DNA of 64,000 nucleotides from Actinoallomurus bryophytorum (GCF_006716425.1 NZ_VFOZ01000001.1:3534001-3598000); one strand, 5' to 3'; positions 35,043-49,286 are shown, numbered from the stretch's first letter. Made by a program: numbers and translations. Notes: generated by a model from the sequence alone, not told the origin.

Positions 35043-35717
35043 GTGGATCTCGCCGTGAACGTCCTTGATCCGAAGTCCCTCATCACGACATTCGGGCTCA
35101 TCGGAGTCCTGGTCATCGTTTTCGCGGAGACGGGGCTGCTCGTCGGGTTCTTCCTGCCCGGTGACACGCTGCTGGTCAGCGCGGGCATCTATACCGTGGC
35201 GGGCGGCGGCCTGGCCAACCCGCTGCCCCTTCCCGTCCTGATGATCGCAGCGCCGCTGTGCGCCATCGCGGGCGCGCAGGTCGGCCACTTCCTCGGCGCC
35301 AGGTACGGGCGGAAGATGTTCGACCGGCCGAACTCCCGGATCTTCCGCCAGGACCATGTCGACAAGGCCGAGCACTACTTCAACAAGTTCGGCCCCGCGA
35401 AGGCCGTGGTGCTCGCGAGGTTCGTTCCGGTCGTGCGAACGTTCCTCAATCCGCTCGCCGGGATGCTTGAGATGTCGGCGATCAGGTTTTTTGTGTGGAA
35501 TGTAGTCGGTGGTGTGATCTGGACCGAAACGATCATCCTCATCGGCCGTTTTCTGGGTGACCGGGTCAAGGGAATCGACAAGTTCGTGCTGCCTGTGGTG
35601 GCAGTGGCGGTTCTGGTGTCCGTGATCCCAGTGGTGCGTGAGGTGATCCGCGGACGGCGCTCAGAAACGTACAAGTCGCCCAAGACGCAACAACCAACTG
35701 GCCGTCACCGTCGCTGA
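35043..35717 (+). CDS. DedA-family membrane protein
   Basis: A 224-residue integral membrane protein of the DedA/VTT superfamily, linked to undecaprenyl-phosphate or phospholipid translocation. It shows the ETGLLVGFFLPGDTLL re-entrant helix, HFLGARYG, and the conserved ARFVPVVRTFLNPLAG segment. GTG 35043 (VDLAVNVLDP) is chosen; a TACGCT box 7 nt upstream suggests a leaderless message. The C-terminus is basic and cytoplasmic. It diverges from fba. Confidence 0.9.
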   Translation: MDLAVNVLDPKSLITTFGLIGVLVIVFAETGLLVGFFLPGDTLLVSAGIYTVAGGGLANPLPLPVLMIAAPLCAIAGAQVGHFLGARYGRKMFDRPNSRIFRQDHVDKAEHYFNKFGPAKAVVLARFVPVVRTFLNPLAGMLEMSAIRFFVWNVVGGVIWTETIILIGRFLGDRVKGIDKFVLPVVAVAVLVSVIPVVREVIRGRRSETYKSPKTQQPTGRHRR

Positions 35718-35746
35718 CAGTGCCTGGTTATCGCTAACCTCCCTCT

Positions 35747-36199
35747 GTGGGACGTCACCGGTCGGACCCTTTGGGTCTCGCACGCATAGCCATTGCGGTC
35801 CTTGCCGTAGTGGTGGCCTTTGGTCTGCTGGTCATCGGCGGCATAGCGCTGTGGGGTGCGCTCACCGGTAAGGACGATAAGGACAAACCGGGCGCCGCGC
35901 CGCCTGTGTCCAGCACCGCGCCCAAAACGAGCTCGAGCAAGGCGACCTCGTCGGAGAGCGGCAACACCATCGTCGTCAAGTGCCTGGTCGCGCGGTGCAC
36001 GGTGTTCGTCGCGGGCCCTGGCGCGACGGACGTCCAGTTCAACGGCAACCTCACCCAGAACGAGATCCGCACCTTCAACGGGACTCGGCTGACCATGGCC
36101 GTACAGGACGCGAGCACGGTCGCCGTGACGATCAACGGTCACGCTCAGCCCAGGGGTCCGCACGAGGGCATGACGTACGAGGCGCCCTCCTCCCCGTAG
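35747..36199 (+). CDS. Membrane-anchored protein with RodZ-tail-like domain
   Basis: A 150-residue protein starting at GTG 35747, with TAACCT ending 6 nt upstream (leaderless). One membrane helix (about 13-36) is followed by a Ser/Thr/Pro linker (45-70) and a compact beta domain with two cysteines (VVKCLVARCTVFV). That domain resembles the DUF4115 tail of RodZ (DVQFNGNLTQNEIRTF). The helix-turn-helix of RodZ is absent. The domain would lie outside the membrane. The function is unknown. Confidence 0.7.
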   Translation: MGRHRSDPLGLARIAIAVLAVVVAFGLLVIGGIALWGALTGKDDKDKPGAAPPVSSTAPKTSSSKATSSESGNTIVVKCLVARCTVFVAGPGATDVQFNGNLTQNEIRTFNGTRLTMAVQDASTVAVTINGHAQPRGPHEGMTYEAPSSP

Positions 36200-36275
36200 G
36201 ACACCCTCGGCGAGTGCCTTATCCGGGTTTACTCGCGCCTGGCGGTGTCAGCGCGCGGGACCGGCCCGTCCAGGC

Positions 36276-37157
36276 TCAGTCTCCGGCCGGGATGCGCACC
36301 GCCGCGCCCGAGACCCGGATCCTGGTGTCGCCGTCTCGAAGCTCCACCCGGAGCACCCCGGGCCGCCCCATCTCGATCCCCTGACGCAGCGTCAGCACGG
36401 CATCGGGACCGGCCTCGCCCAGCTCCCGCAGGTACGCGCCGAACGCCGCCGCGGCGGCCCCGGTCGCCGGATCCTCGACCACCCCGCCCACCGGGAAGGG
36501 ATCACGCACGTGGAAGGTGTCCGCCGACTCCCGCCACACCAGCTGCAACGTGATGAGATCCCGGTCGGTCATGTACTCCGCGAGCCGCCCGAAGTCGTAG
36601 TCCAGGCGCCGTAGTCGCGCCCGATCGCCGGCGACCAGGACCAGATGGCGCGCTCCGGCGTAGGCGATGCGCGGAGGCAGCCGGGGATCGAGCTCCTCGG
36701 CCCGCCAGCCCAACGCGGCGAGCGCCTGCGCCACGTCGGCTTCGCCGACGGCCTCGACGTAGGGCTCCACGCTGGTCAGCGTCGCCCGCAGCACGCCGTC
36801 CTCGTCCGCGACCACCTCGACCGGCACGGTTCCCGCCTGAGTCGCGAAGACCAGGCCGCCAGGGCCGATCCGCTCCGCGAGCGCCACCGCCGTCGCCACG
36901 GTGGCATGCCCGCAGAACGGCACTTCCCGCTGGGGGCTGAAGTAGCGGACGGCGAACGCCCGTCCCGGCTCGCCGAGCTCATCCGGTGCGGCCGTGACAA
37001 AGGCCGTCTCGGAGTAGCCGACCTCGGCGGCGATGGCGAGCATCGCCGCCTCACCCAGCCCGGACGCGTCGAGCACCACCCCCGCGGGGTTACCGCCGGC
37101 CGGTTCGGTGGTGAAGGCCGCGTAGCGCAGGACCTCGGGAGCGGCAGAAGTCGTCAT
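36276..37157 (-). CDS. PhzF-family isomerase
   Basis: A 293-residue protein with the two-lobed PhzF/diaminopimelate epimerase fold. The signature parts are FTTEPAGGNPAGVV, GYSETAFV with the likely catalytic Glu50, PFCGHATVATA and VEDPATGAAAAAFG. Members isomerise diverse small molecules and are not restricted to phenazine synthesis; no phenazine genes are nearby. ATG 37157 is the only start that keeps the family N-terminus (EVLRYAAFTT). Confidence 0.9.
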   Translation of the reverse strand: MTTSAAPEVLRYAAFTTEPAGGNPAGVVLDASGLGEAAMLAIAAEVGYSETAFVTAAPDELGEPGRAFAVRYFSPQREVPFCGHATVATAVALAERIGPGGLVFATQAGTVPVEVVADEDGVLRATLTSVEPYVEAVGEADVAQALAALGWRAEELDPRLPPRIAYAGARHLVLVAGDRARLRRLDYDFGRLAEYMTDRDLITLQLVWRESADTFHVRDPFPVGGVVEDPATGAAAAAFGAYLRELGEAGPDAVLTLRQGIEMGRPGVLRVELRDGDTRIRVSGAAVRIPAGD

Positions 37158-37239
37158 GCACGCTCGAACATCACCGCGACGGTCCCTCTTCCCCTGCCGC
37201 GTCGAGTCCGTATGATCCGCCCTTCGTGCTCCCCACGCC

Positions 37240-37776
37240 CTAGTCCAGACCCAGGTCGGCGACGGTGAAGACCGAGCGGTACTCCAGACCCGCCTCGGCG
37301 ATGCGGGGCTGGGCGCCGCGCTCCACGATGGTGGCGACCCCGGCGATCTCCGCACCCGCCTCACGCAGCGCCTCGACCGCGGTCAGCACCGAGCCTCCGG
37401 TCGTCGAGGTGTCCTCGACGGCGAGCACGCGCCGCCCCGCGACGTCCGGCCCCTCGATCCGCCGCTGCAGCCCGTGCGCCTTGCCCTCCTTGCGTACGAC
37501 GAACGCGTCGAGCCGCCGCCCCCGTGCGGCCGCGGCGTGCAGCATCGCGGTGGCGACCGGGTCGGCGCCGAGCGTCAGCCCGCCGACCGCGTCGTAGCCG
37601 AGGTCCTCGGTCAGGTCGAGCATCGTCCGCCCGACCAGTGGCGCGGCCTGCCCGTCGAGGGTCACGCGGCGCAGGTCGACGTAGAAGTCGGCTTCCCGGC
37701 CGGACGACAGGACCACCCTGCCGTGCACGACCGCCTTGCTCTTGATCTCGGCGAGGAGATCGTCCCGGTCCGTCAT
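37240..37776 (-). CDS. pyrE: Orotate phosphoribosyltransferase
   Basis: A 178-residue type I phosphoribosyltransferase that adds PRPP to orotate to make OMP. The PRPP loop is RVLAVEDTSTTGGS; VVRKEGKAHG is the flexible loop with the catalytic Lys; SGREADFYVDLR is the N-terminal orotate region. TACAGT 7 nt before the ATG suggests a leaderless transcript. It diverges from the hydrolase-like gene across 16 bp, so the two promoters overlap. Confidence 0.95.
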   Translation of the reverse strand: MTDRDDLLAEIKSKAVVHGRVVLSSGREADFYVDLRRVTLDGQAAPLVGRTMLDLTEDLGYDAVGGLTLGADPVATAMLHAAAARGRRLDAFVVRKEGKAHGLQRRIEGPDVAGRRVLAVEDTSTTGGSVLTAVEALREAGAEIAGVATIVERGAQPRIAEAGLEYRSVFTVADLGLD

Positions 37777-37792
37777 GCCTGAAACTGTAGCC

Positions 37793-38383
37793 ATGACACC
37801 AGGCACGCTCGTCCTGCTGCACAGCCCGCTGAGCACCGCGTCGGCGTGGGGTGCGCTGCCGGCGGCCCTCGGCCCGTACGACGTCGTCGTGCCCGAGGTC
37901 ACCGACGACGACCGTCCCCCGTACGGCCCCCGGTACGTCGCGCGGGCCGCGCTGGAGATCACCGCGGCCGGAGTGCGCCCGCCGGTCGTGCTCGTCGCGC
38001 ACGGTGACGCCGGGCCGCTGCTGCCCGCGATCGGCGCCGCGCAGCGCGCCGCACACCGGCTCGTGGGCGGCTACGTCTTCGTCGACGCCGTCCTTCCGGG
38101 TCCGGCGGGGGACCGCCGGGGCTACTCCGAGGGCGAGGTCCCCGCCGGGGTCACCGTGCGTGCGCGCGACGCCGGCTACTTCGCCGAGGAACCGCCGATG
38201 CCGCAGGACTGGCCGGACGCGCCCTGCGGCTATCTGCGCACGTCGACGCGCCACGAGGACCAGGCGAAACAGGCGCGGATGCGCGGCTGGGCGGTCGCCG
38301 ACCACCCGGTCGGGCACTTCGCGGCCGTGCGGGATCCGGAGGGTACGGCCGAGGCTCTGCGGACCTTGATGTCGGCTCTTTGA
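37793..38383 (+). CDS. Alpha/beta-hydrolase-like protein lacking the Ser nucleophile
   Basis: A 196-residue protein with a minimal alpha/beta-hydrolase fold: LVLLHSPLSTASAWGAL as the oxyanion-loop strand, VVLVAHGDAGPL as the nucleophile elbow and a late VGHFAAVRDPEG His. The elbow residue that should be Ser is Gly71, so classical esterase activity is not expected. ATG 37793 is favoured; the frame extends upstream into the pyrE promoter region. The role is unknown. Confidence 0.7.
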   Translation: MTPGTLVLLHSPLSTASAWGALPAALGPYDVVVPEVTDDDRPPYGPRYVARAALEITAAGVRPPVVLVAHGDAGPLLPAIGAAQRAAHRLVGGYVFVDAVLPGPAGDRRGYSEGEVPAGVTVRARDAGYFAEEPPMPQDWPDAPCGYLRTSTRHEDQAKQARMRGWAVADHPVGHFAAVRDPEGTAEALRTLMSAL

Positions 38384-38722
38384 GATATTCCGTCGCCTGA
38401 GAACTGGGTGATACCGTCGCGGAACGGACGCAAGGACGTGTCAGGCTTTCGGAAGTCACGCTGCGTGGCCGGGCAACTCGACATACAGTCTCGTCGTACG
38501 GTGACGAGCGACCGAGTCAACGGTGACACGCGGGAGAAGTCAGGCCAGCCGAGCGTAAGTAAGCCGCATTCGCCCCATAGTCCTCAGGAGCTTCCAATTA
38601 CTGGATCGGCATACGCCAGCGGCGGACTTCACTACGCTTTGGACCAAGGTCGCTCGCCGGCTCGAAAGCTCACCCGTGGGTCGCAGATATAGGGTCTCGT
38701 GCCGAGGAAGGGGCGGTGTCGC
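38384..38722. other. Intergenic region before the NYN gene
   Basis: About 340 bp of lower GC than its surroundings around 38580-38640. A TATAGG box at 38688-38693 lies just before an alternative GTG start (38699) of the NYN gene. I see no tRNA or recognised riboswitch. Confidence 0.35.
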
Positions 38723-39910
38723 GTGGATCGCTGCGCGCTGTTCGTTGATGCCAGCTATCTCCTGGCGGACGGCGCGATGGCGGTGCACGGAACCCGCCGT
38801 CGTGAGTCCGTCTCCTGGGACTTCGGCGGCATGCTCCAGCTCCTTGGCAACCTCGCACGCGAACGCACCGGCCTCCCTCTGCTGCGCTGCTACTGGTACG
38901 AGGCGACCGTCGAAGGCCGCCGCTCACCCGAGCACGACGCGCTCGCCGACCTGCCGGGCATCAAGCTCCGCCTCTCGCGCATCCGCCCCGGCCGCCGCGA
39001 AGGCGTGGACACCGAGATCCACCGCGACCTGATGACCCTCGCCCGCAACGGCGGTGTCGCGGACGCCATCGTCGTCAGCGGCGACGAGGACATCGCACCG
39101 GTGATCGCCGAGGCACAGGACCACGGCGTACGCGTGACCGTCGTGCACGTCGCGGTCGACGGCAACTGGACCATCTCGCGGGTGCTCCGCCACGAGTGCG
39201 ACGACCTCATCGAGATCGGCTCCGGGCACCTCCGGCCGTACGTCAACCTGCTGGCCGGCATGGACACCTCCGCGCCGCCGCTCTCGAACGGGCACTCCAG
39301 CAGCGGCGGCGCGCTGTCGCCGCTGCACTCACCGACCCAGCACGCGAGCCCGCCGCCGAGCACGCCGATCGGTCACCCACCGCAGCTCGGCAGCCCGTCG
39401 ACCGCGGGCCTGGGGTCGCCGTCGAGCTCGAGTCACTCGCCGATGCCGCCCCTGCGCTCGGCGCCCACGCACGCGGCGCCCACACCGCCGATCATCCCGT
39501 CGAAGCCGGCGGTCGGCCCACCGGGCGGCTCGTCGCCGGGCCGGGTCTCGCCGGGTTCGGGCCAGCCCAACAACACCAGCGGCCAGCAGTACGTCCAGCA
39601 GCCGGTCGGTCCCTACACCGGCCCGCAGCAGATTCCGCCGCCACAGCCGCAGCAGTCCACGCCGACGCTCTCCGACGCGGTCAAGGCCGCCCATCAGGAG
39701 GGTCAGGATTTCGGCGAGTCGGTCGCACGCGACGCGCCGGCCCTCTGGCTCGAAGCCGTACTCGCGCGCAAGCCCCGGATGCCTTCGGATCTGGAGGCCC
39801 GGCTGCTGCAAGGCTCGTCGCTGCCGATCGACTTTCTGCTGCATGACGAGGTGCGCCACGCGTTGCGACGCGGATTCTGGGACGCGCTCGAACGCTCGCG
39901 TCGCGTCTGA
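38723..39910 (+). CDS. NYN-domain protein with long low-complexity region
   Basis: A 395-residue protein. Residues 1-175 form a NYN/PIN-like nuclease domain: CALFVDASYLL with the first acidic residue, EGVDTEIHRDLMTLA and AIVVSGDEDIAPVIAEAQ with the later acidic residues. Residues about 190-325 are Ser/Pro/His/Gln-rich and likely disordered; a helical segment ends the protein. NYN domains cleave RNA, and this layout is common in actinobacteria. GTG 38723 with GAGGAAGGGG upstream gives the family start (DRCALFVDASYLL); GTG 38699 is possible. Confidence 0.82.
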   Translation: MDRCALFVDASYLLADGAMAVHGTRRRESVSWDFGGMLQLLGNLARERTGLPLLRCYWYEATVEGRRSPEHDALADLPGIKLRLSRIRPGRREGVDTEIHRDLMTLARNGGVADAIVVSGDEDIAPVIAEAQDHGVRVTVVHVAVDGNWTISRVLRHECDDLIEIGSGHLRPYVNLLAGMDTSAPPLSNGHSSSGGALSPLHSPTQHASPPPSTPIGHPPQLGSPSTAGLGSPSSSSHSPMPPLRSAPTHAAPTPPIIPSKPAVGPPGGSSPGRVSPGSGQPNNTSGQQYVQQPVGPYTGPQQIPPPQPQQSTPTLSDAVKAAHQEGQDFGESVARDAPALWLEAVLARKPRMPSDLEARLLQGSSLPIDFLLHDEVRHALRRGFWDALERSRRV

Positions 39911-40026
39911 TCACGATAACCTTTTTCGTGGCGGGGCCCTCCCGGCCGGCGAACCCCTGTGACGCATCTCGGGGATGATGCGAAATGACCAGATTCGCAG
40001 GAGGTCCGACGGGTAGCGTCTAGAAG

Positions 40027-40602
40027 GTGACGCATGTGACCGAAGACGATCTCGATGACATGGAGTTCGACACGCTCCGAACGGGCGACCACGCCTCGGC
40101 GGCGAGGCGTTTCGTCGAGCTCGCCGAGACGGTCTCAGGCGGCGTTTCACGCGCCAGCCTGTTGCTGCGCGCGGGTGAGCAGTGGCAGCACGCGGGAGAG
40201 CACGCGAAGGCCGCTGAGACGTTCCGTGGCGCCCTCGTCGACGGTGGTGATACCTACGGCGACCCGCGCATCTACCTGGCCGGTGCCCTGTTCGAGCTGG
40301 ACCGGCGCGACGAGGCCGGTGCGCTGATCGAGCAGGTGCGCGCCGAGTCACCGCGGGATCCGGAGATCTACCGCGCGGTGGCCGAGCTGCTCTACGAGCA
40401 GGGCGAGCTGGTCGGTGCGCACGACTGGTCCACCGCCGGCGCCGACCTGGCACGGGCGAACGACCCGGACAGCCTCGAGGGCCTGCTGCGGATCCGCTAC
40501 CGCTCCCGTCTCGACCTGCGCCGCCCCGAGGACGAGTACGACGAGCTGCTGGACGAGCTGCTGAAGAGGACCGACGAGGCGCCGGACCAGCAGTTCCGCT
40601 GA
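40027..40602 (+). CDS. TPR-like cytoplasmic protein
   Basis: A 191-residue acidic helical protein. Helical pairs such as LLLRAGEQWQHAGEHAKAAETF and AGALFELDRRDEAGALIEQV have tetratricopeptide-like spacing, ending in an Asp/Glu-rich segment (DEYDELLDELLKR). It begins at GTG 40027, with TAGCGT 7 nt upstream indicating a leaderless message. It probably acts as a scaffold; the partner is unknown. It converges with the phosphatase gene. Confidence 0.7.
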   Translation: MTHVTEDDLDDMEFDTLRTGDHASAARRFVELAETVSGGVSRASLLLRAGEQWQHAGEHAKAAETFRGALVDGGDTYGDPRIYLAGALFELDRRDEAGALIEQVRAESPRDPEIYRAVAELLYEQGELVGAHDWSTAGADLARANDPDSLEGLLRIRYRSRLDLRRPEDEYDELLDELLKRTDEAPDQQFR

Positions 40603-40609
40603 GCCGCTC

Positions 40610-42196
40610 TCAGAGCCTGGGGGTCTTCGACAGGGACGCGTGGTCGATCTCGTAGAGCTCCGTGTCCGGGTCGACCGCCTCCCAGCGCACGAAAGCCTTG
40701 CCGTCCTCGAAGTGCAGCGTGGCGACGGCGTTGTGGAACCACGGGCCGTGGCTCAGCCGCCACCGCATCGGCGTCTTGGGCACTCCGGCCAGCCGGGCCA
40801 GTGCGCGCGCGGGTACGTCGGTGACCCGTCCGTAGGCCGCCCGCTGGATCATGCGGTACTTCATCGGCAGGTGGTTGCGCATCGGCGAGCAGACGACCTG
40901 GGAGATCGGGGTCGAGGTGTTGGCGACCCTGGCGAGGTAGGAGTAGTGCACGTCGCCGGAGACGAGCGTGATGCTCTGCGGCCCGTCGTCGCGCCGCGCC
41001 ACCTCCAGGAGCGTGTCCGCGAGGGCGCTGAAGGACCTCTCGAACGCCGCCCAGTGCTCCAGGTCGGCGCCCTGCCGGATCTTCTCGCCGAGTCTGGCCA
41101 TCCGGCGGCCCCACGCCCCGCCCGCGATCGCCTCGTCGAATGACTCCAGGTGGTGGATGGTCGCGGGAAGCAGGTACGGCAGCGAGGTGGCCACGACCAG
41201 GTGGTCCACGTCACCGCGGCACTGTTCCTGGACCCAGGCGAGCTCGTCGTCGTCCAGCATGGCCCTCTTGCCGTCGCGCAGCACGCGTCCGCAGCGGCTG
41301 TCGACGACGATCAGCCGGGTGCGCCCGTAGTCGTGCGCGTAGCTCCAGCGAGTGCCGTCCGCCTGCTCGTCGGCGCGTTCGGCGAACTTGTCGACGATGT
41401 CCCCGGCGTCGCCGTCGGCGTCCAGGACGTCCCGGTAGACGGGGTCCTGGGAGCGCTTCTCCGCCGACATGTTGCCCAGGTGCTGGTAGACCCAGTACGA
41501 GCCGAGCCCGCCGGTGATCCGTTCGTGCCACCACGGCTGGGCGCGGATGTCGCGGAGCCAGGTCTCGGAGGTGTTCCAGTCGTCCCGGATGTCATGGTCA
41601 TCGAAGATCATCAGCGTCGGCACGGTGGACAGCAGCCAGCGGACCATGTCGTCGTCGGTCCAGGCCAGCTGGTAGAGCCGGGTGTACTCCTCGTAGTCGG
41701 CGATCTCCAGGCCCGGCGGCTCGCCGGTGTCGCGACGGGCCTTGATGAACTCCTGCATCTCCGGCCCGGTCTCATCCGCGTAGACCTGGTCGCCGACCAT
41801 CAGCAGCAGGTCGGGCCATTCGTGCCCACCCGCGAGCCGGCGCGCGTACGCCCCCAGCACGTCGGGCCCGTGGGTCTTCTCCACGCCGGGGGCGACCCGG
41901 CACGACCCGAAGCTGATCCGCTGACCCTGGCCGGGCGCCGGCATCCGGATGCGGCTCGGCGGTGACCCGGGTTTCGGCCATACGGTCTGGTCGTCGAGTG
42001 CGACCTCGTACTCGGTGTCCGATCCGGGGGCGAGGCCTTCGATCTGGACGAGCGCGTAGTGGTGTCCGTGGACGGTGAACGTCGGCGTCGTGGTGTCGAG
42101 CACCCGCACGTCGCACGGCTGGTCGGTCTCTACCCAGACAGCGGCCGTATCAGGGCCGACGTGACGGAGCAGGGGACCAACGAGGAGTTGCGTCAT
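40610..42196 (-). CDS. PhoD-like alkaline phosphatase D family protein
   Basis: A 528-residue metallophosphoesterase. The N-terminal beta sandwich (GPLLRHVGPDTAAVWVETD) is followed by the catalytic domain with LLMVGDQVYADET, IFDDHDIRDDW and SGDVHYSYLARV, which supply the Asp, Asn/His and His metal ligands. It has no twin-arginine signal peptide, unlike secreted PhoD, so a cytoplasmic role is likely. The start codon lies in the perfect palindrome CATACATGTATG (42194-42205). Confidence 0.9.
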   Translation of the reverse strand: MTQLLVGPLLRHVGPDTAAVWVETDQPCDVRVLDTTTPTFTVHGHHYALVQIEGLAPGSDTEYEVALDDQTVWPKPGSPPSRIRMPAPGQGQRISFGSCRVAPGVEKTHGPDVLGAYARRLAGGHEWPDLLLMVGDQVYADETGPEMQEFIKARRDTGEPPGLEIADYEEYTRLYQLAWTDDDMVRWLLSTVPTLMIFDDHDIRDDWNTSETWLRDIRAQPWWHERITGGLGSYWVYQHLGNMSAEKRSQDPVYRDVLDADGDAGDIVDKFAERADEQADGTRWSYAHDYGRTRLIVVDSRCGRVLRDGKRAMLDDDELAWVQEQCRGDVDHLVVATSLPYLLPATIHHLESFDEAIAGGAWGRRMARLGEKIRQGADLEHWAAFERSFSALADTLLEVARRDDGPQSITLVSGDVHYSYLARVANTSTPISQVVCSPMRNHLPMKYRMIQRAAYGRVTDVPARALARLAGVPKTPMRWRLSHGPWFHNAVATLHFEDGKAFVRWEAVDPDTELYEIDHASLSKTPRL

Positions 42197-42258
42197 ACAT
42201 GTATGCAATACGCCAAAACCGGCATCGGCGTCCACTTGGAGGGGTCGATGAAAGATCC

Positions 42259-42291
42259 GGCGCCGTCACCGCGAAGGGCGGTGACGGCGCC
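42259..42291 (-). terminator. clpB operon terminator
   Basis: A 14-bp perfect stem GGCGCCGTCACCGC/GCGGTGACGGCGCC with a 5-nt loop, then GGATCTTTC on the minus strand, 11 bp after the clpB stop. Confidence 0.75.
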
Positions 42292-42302
42292 GATGACCTT
42301 GG

Positions 42303-44900
<2,598 letters not shown>

Positions 44901-45341
44901 TTATTCCTCCCCGCGCGCACGCCACAGCACAACACTGGTCTGGCGGATCGGCACCAGCTCGGCGCCGCCCGCCGACTCGGGGGTGTTCTTCAGCCGGGCG
45001 AGCCGGGCGGCCACCGCACGGGTGGACTCCAGCTCGTTGCCCAGCTCCTCGACCAGCCCCCGTAGCCGTACGACCTCGGCCCGTAGGACCTCGGACTCAC
45101 GCTGCAGGTCGAGGATCTGCCTGATACCGGCGAGGTTGATGCCCTCGTCCTGTGACAGCCGCTGGATCTCCCGCAGCAACACGATGTCGCGCATGGAGTA
45201 GCGGCGGCCGCGGCCGGACGTACGGCCCGGCGAGACCAGGCCCATCCGGTCGTACGTGCGCAGCGTCTGCGGGTGCAGGCCGGACAGCTCCGCGGCCACC
45301 GAGATGACGTAGACCGGACTGTCGTCGCCGAAAGGATTCAC
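44901..45341 (-). CDS. hspR: HspR heat-shock repressor
   Basis: A 146-residue MerR-type regulator that represses the dnaK and clpB heat-shock genes, with DnaK as corepressor. The helix-turn-helix is [20 protein letters not shown]; a coiled-coil dimer helix ([19 protein letters not shown]) follows. GTG 45341 has GGAGGACTC directly upstream. It lies 76 bp after dnaJ and directly abuts clpB. The target HAIR box is present upstream of dnaK. Confidence 0.94.
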   Translation of the reverse strand: MNPFGDDSPVYVISVAAELSGLHPQTLRTYDRMGLVSPGRTSGRGRRYSMRDIVLLREIQRLSQDEGINLAGIRQILDLQRESEVLRAEVVRLRGLVEELGNELESTRAVAARLARLKNTPESAGGAELVPIRQTSVVLWRARGEE

Positions 45342-45417
45342 GAGTCCTCCTCCGTCGGCGGAGTGATCACGATGCTGTGCTTGTCGGTTCCCTCGCTTCG
45401 CTCGGTCACGGTCACGA

Positions 45418-46593
45418 TCACTCCTCTCTCGCCATCCGCAGCAGGTCACCGCGCACATCATCGCCGCCAAGGCTCCCGGTGATCTTCTCCAGGGCCTCGC
45501 GGGTGGTCTCGTCGATCTCGGTCGGGACCTGTACGTCGACGGTGACGAGCAGGTCGCCCTTGGTGCCGTCGCGCCGGGACGCGCCCTGGCCGCGTACCCG
45601 CAGCACCCGTCCGTTGGGTGTGCCCGGCGCGATGCGTACGGTCTTCGGCTGGCCCCGGTGGATCGGCACCTTGATCTCGGCGCCGAGCGCGGCCTCCGGG
45701 AAGGTGACGGGCACCTTCAGCGTGAGGTTGTCGCCCGAGCGGCCGAACACCTTGTGCGGCGTGACGTGCACGAGGACGTACAGGTCGCCGTTCGGCCCGC
45801 CGTTCTCTCCCGGCGCGCCCTTGCCCTTGAGCCGGATCCGCTGCCCGTCGTCGACCCCGGCCGGAATGCGCGCCTGGATCGTGCGGGTGCTCTGGGCCCG
45901 GCCGCTGCCGTAGCAGGTCGTGCAGGGGTCGTCGACGATCAGTCCGCGGCCGTGGCACTCGCGGCAGGGCTCGGAGAAGGCGAACCCGCCCGCGTTGCGG
46001 CTCTCCTGCCCGGTGCCCTCACAGCGCGGGCAGACGCGGGGGACCGTGCCGGTCTTGGCGCCGGTCCCCCGGCAGGTCGGGCATGCCGCCTCGCTGGTCA
46101 GCCGGAGCGGCACCGTACGCCCGTCGAGGGCCTCGCCGAAGGTCAGCGTGATCTCGGACTCGACGTCGGTGCCCCGGCGCGCCCGCTGGGTCGTGCCGCC
46201 CTGCCTGCGGCCGAACAGCCCACCGAACAGGTCGCCGATGCGCTCGCCGGTCCCGCCGGGAGGCGTGCCCGTACCCGTGGTGCCGCCCGTGTTGCCGAAC
46301 AGGTCACCCAGGTCGAAGCCGAAACCGCCCTGACCGCCACCGCGCGGACCCGTCCCGCGGAACAGGCTGCGGGCCTCGTCGTACTCCTTGCGGCTCTTCT
46401 CGTCCGACAGCACGTCGTAGGCCTCGGAGATGGTCTTGAACTTCTCCTCGGCCTCGGAGTCACCCTTGTTGGCGTCCGGGTGGTACTGCCGGGCGAGCTT
46501 CCGGTAGGACTTCTTGATCTCGTCCGGGGTGGCGGTCTTCGGAACACCGAGGACCTTGTAGTAGTCCTTCTCCAGGTAGTCCTTGGTGCTCAC
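45418..46593 (-). CDS. dnaJ: Chaperone DnaJ
   Basis: A 391-residue type I J-protein. The J domain (residues 10-75) contains the HPD motif; a Gly/Phe-rich region is followed by four CxxCxGxG zinc repeats ([32 protein letters not shown]) and the C-terminal client-binding domains. It stimulates DnaK ATPase and delivers clients. GTG 46593 begins [16 protein letters not shown], as in actinobacterial DnaJ1. It lies between grpE and hspR. Confidence 0.96.
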   Translation of the reverse strand: MSTKDYLEKDYYKVLGVPKTATPDEIKKSYRKLARQYHPDANKGDSEAEEKFKTISEAYDVLSDEKSRKEYDEARSLFRGTGPRGGGQGGFGFDLGDLFGNTGGTTGTGTPPGGTGERIGDLFGGLFGRRQGGTTQRARRGTDVESEITLTFGEALDGRTVPLRLTSEAACPTCRGTGAKTGTVPRVCPRCEGTGQESRNAGGFAFSEPCRECHGRGLIVDDPCTTCYGSGRAQSTRTIQARIPAGVDDGQRIRLKGKGAPGENGGPNGDLYVLVHVTPHKVFGRSGDNLTLKVPVTFPEAALGAEIKVPIHRGQPKTVRIAPGTPNGRVLRVRGQGASRRDGTKGDLLVTVDVQVPTEIDETTREALEKITGSLGGDDVRGDLLRMAREE

Positions 46594-46632
46594 GGGCGTC
46601 CCTTACCTCGTTCCGTTCGTCTTTTGTTCGTC

Positions 46633-47325
46633 TCAGTCGTCGTCGGACGCCGGAACCTCGGGCTTCCCCTCGGTCTCGGTCTGCGCCTCTGCGGCCTCGG
46701 ACCGCTCGGGCTCTTCGGCTCGCTCCGGCTCCGTCTCGTCCGGCCCGCCGCCCGGCTCGGCCACCGCGACCCGCGCCGGCCGCAGGATCCGCTCGCCGAT
46801 GCCGTACCCCGGCTGCAGGATCTGCACGGCCGTCGGCTCGCTGACGTCGGCGGAGAACGAATGCATGAGCGCCTCGTGGACGTTCGGGTCGAACGGCTCG
46901 CCCGGAGTCCCGAAGGACTTCAGCCCGAGCTTGCCGACCGTGCCCTCCAGCCGCTCCGCGACCTGCTTGAACCCGCCGTTCAGCTCGTCGTGCTCGCGGG
47001 CCCGTCCGATGTCGTCGAGCACCGGCAGGAGCTCGGACAGGACGTTCGCGAGCGCCTGCTCACGGACGGTCGCCCGGTCCCGGTCGACCCGTTTGCGGTA
47101 GTTGGAGTACTCCGCCTGGAGCCGCTGCAGGTCGAGCGTGCGCTCCGCCAGTTGCTTCTTGATGTCCGCGGCCTCTTCGTTGTCGGTGGCCGTGGGTGCG
47201 CTCGGGGAGGACTCGGGAGCCGGCTCAGCCGGCTCCCGGACCTTGCCCGTCTCGGGATCGATGCGCCGCTTGTCGCGGATCACCGGGCCCTCGCGCTCCT
47301 CGGCGTCGTCATGACGCTCCGTCAC
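46633..47325 (-). CDS. grpE: Nucleotide exchange factor GrpE
   Basis: A 230-residue protein. The acidic/Pro-rich N-terminal tail (1-50) is followed by the long dimer helix (LAERTLDLQRLQAEYSNYRK) and the beta wing with the C-terminal GYGIGERILRPARVAVAEP signature. An acidic tail follows. It releases ADP from DnaK. GTG 47325 is preceded by GAGGAGG at a 7-nt spacing. It starts 43 bp after the dnaK stop. Confidence 0.95.
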   Translation of the reverse strand: MTERHDDAEEREGPVIRDKRRIDPETGKVREPAEPAPESSPSAPTATDNEEAADIKKQLAERTLDLQRLQAEYSNYRKRVDRDRATVREQALANVLSELLPVLDDIGRAREHDELNGGFKQVAERLEGTVGKLGLKSFGTPGEPFDPNVHEALMHSFSADVSEPTAVQILQPGYGIGERILRPARVAVAEPGGGPDETEPERAEEPERSEAAEAQTETEGKPEVPASDDD

Positions 47326-47368
47326 GCTCTGACCTCCTCGGCTACTGCCTGCGGAAGGAGGCTGCGGC

Positions 47369-49228
<1,860 letters not shown>

Positions 49229-49286
49229 GAGTTGGTTCCTCCGACTGTGCTGTGTCGTCTTTTCGAAGCTGAGTCCAGCAGACGCA

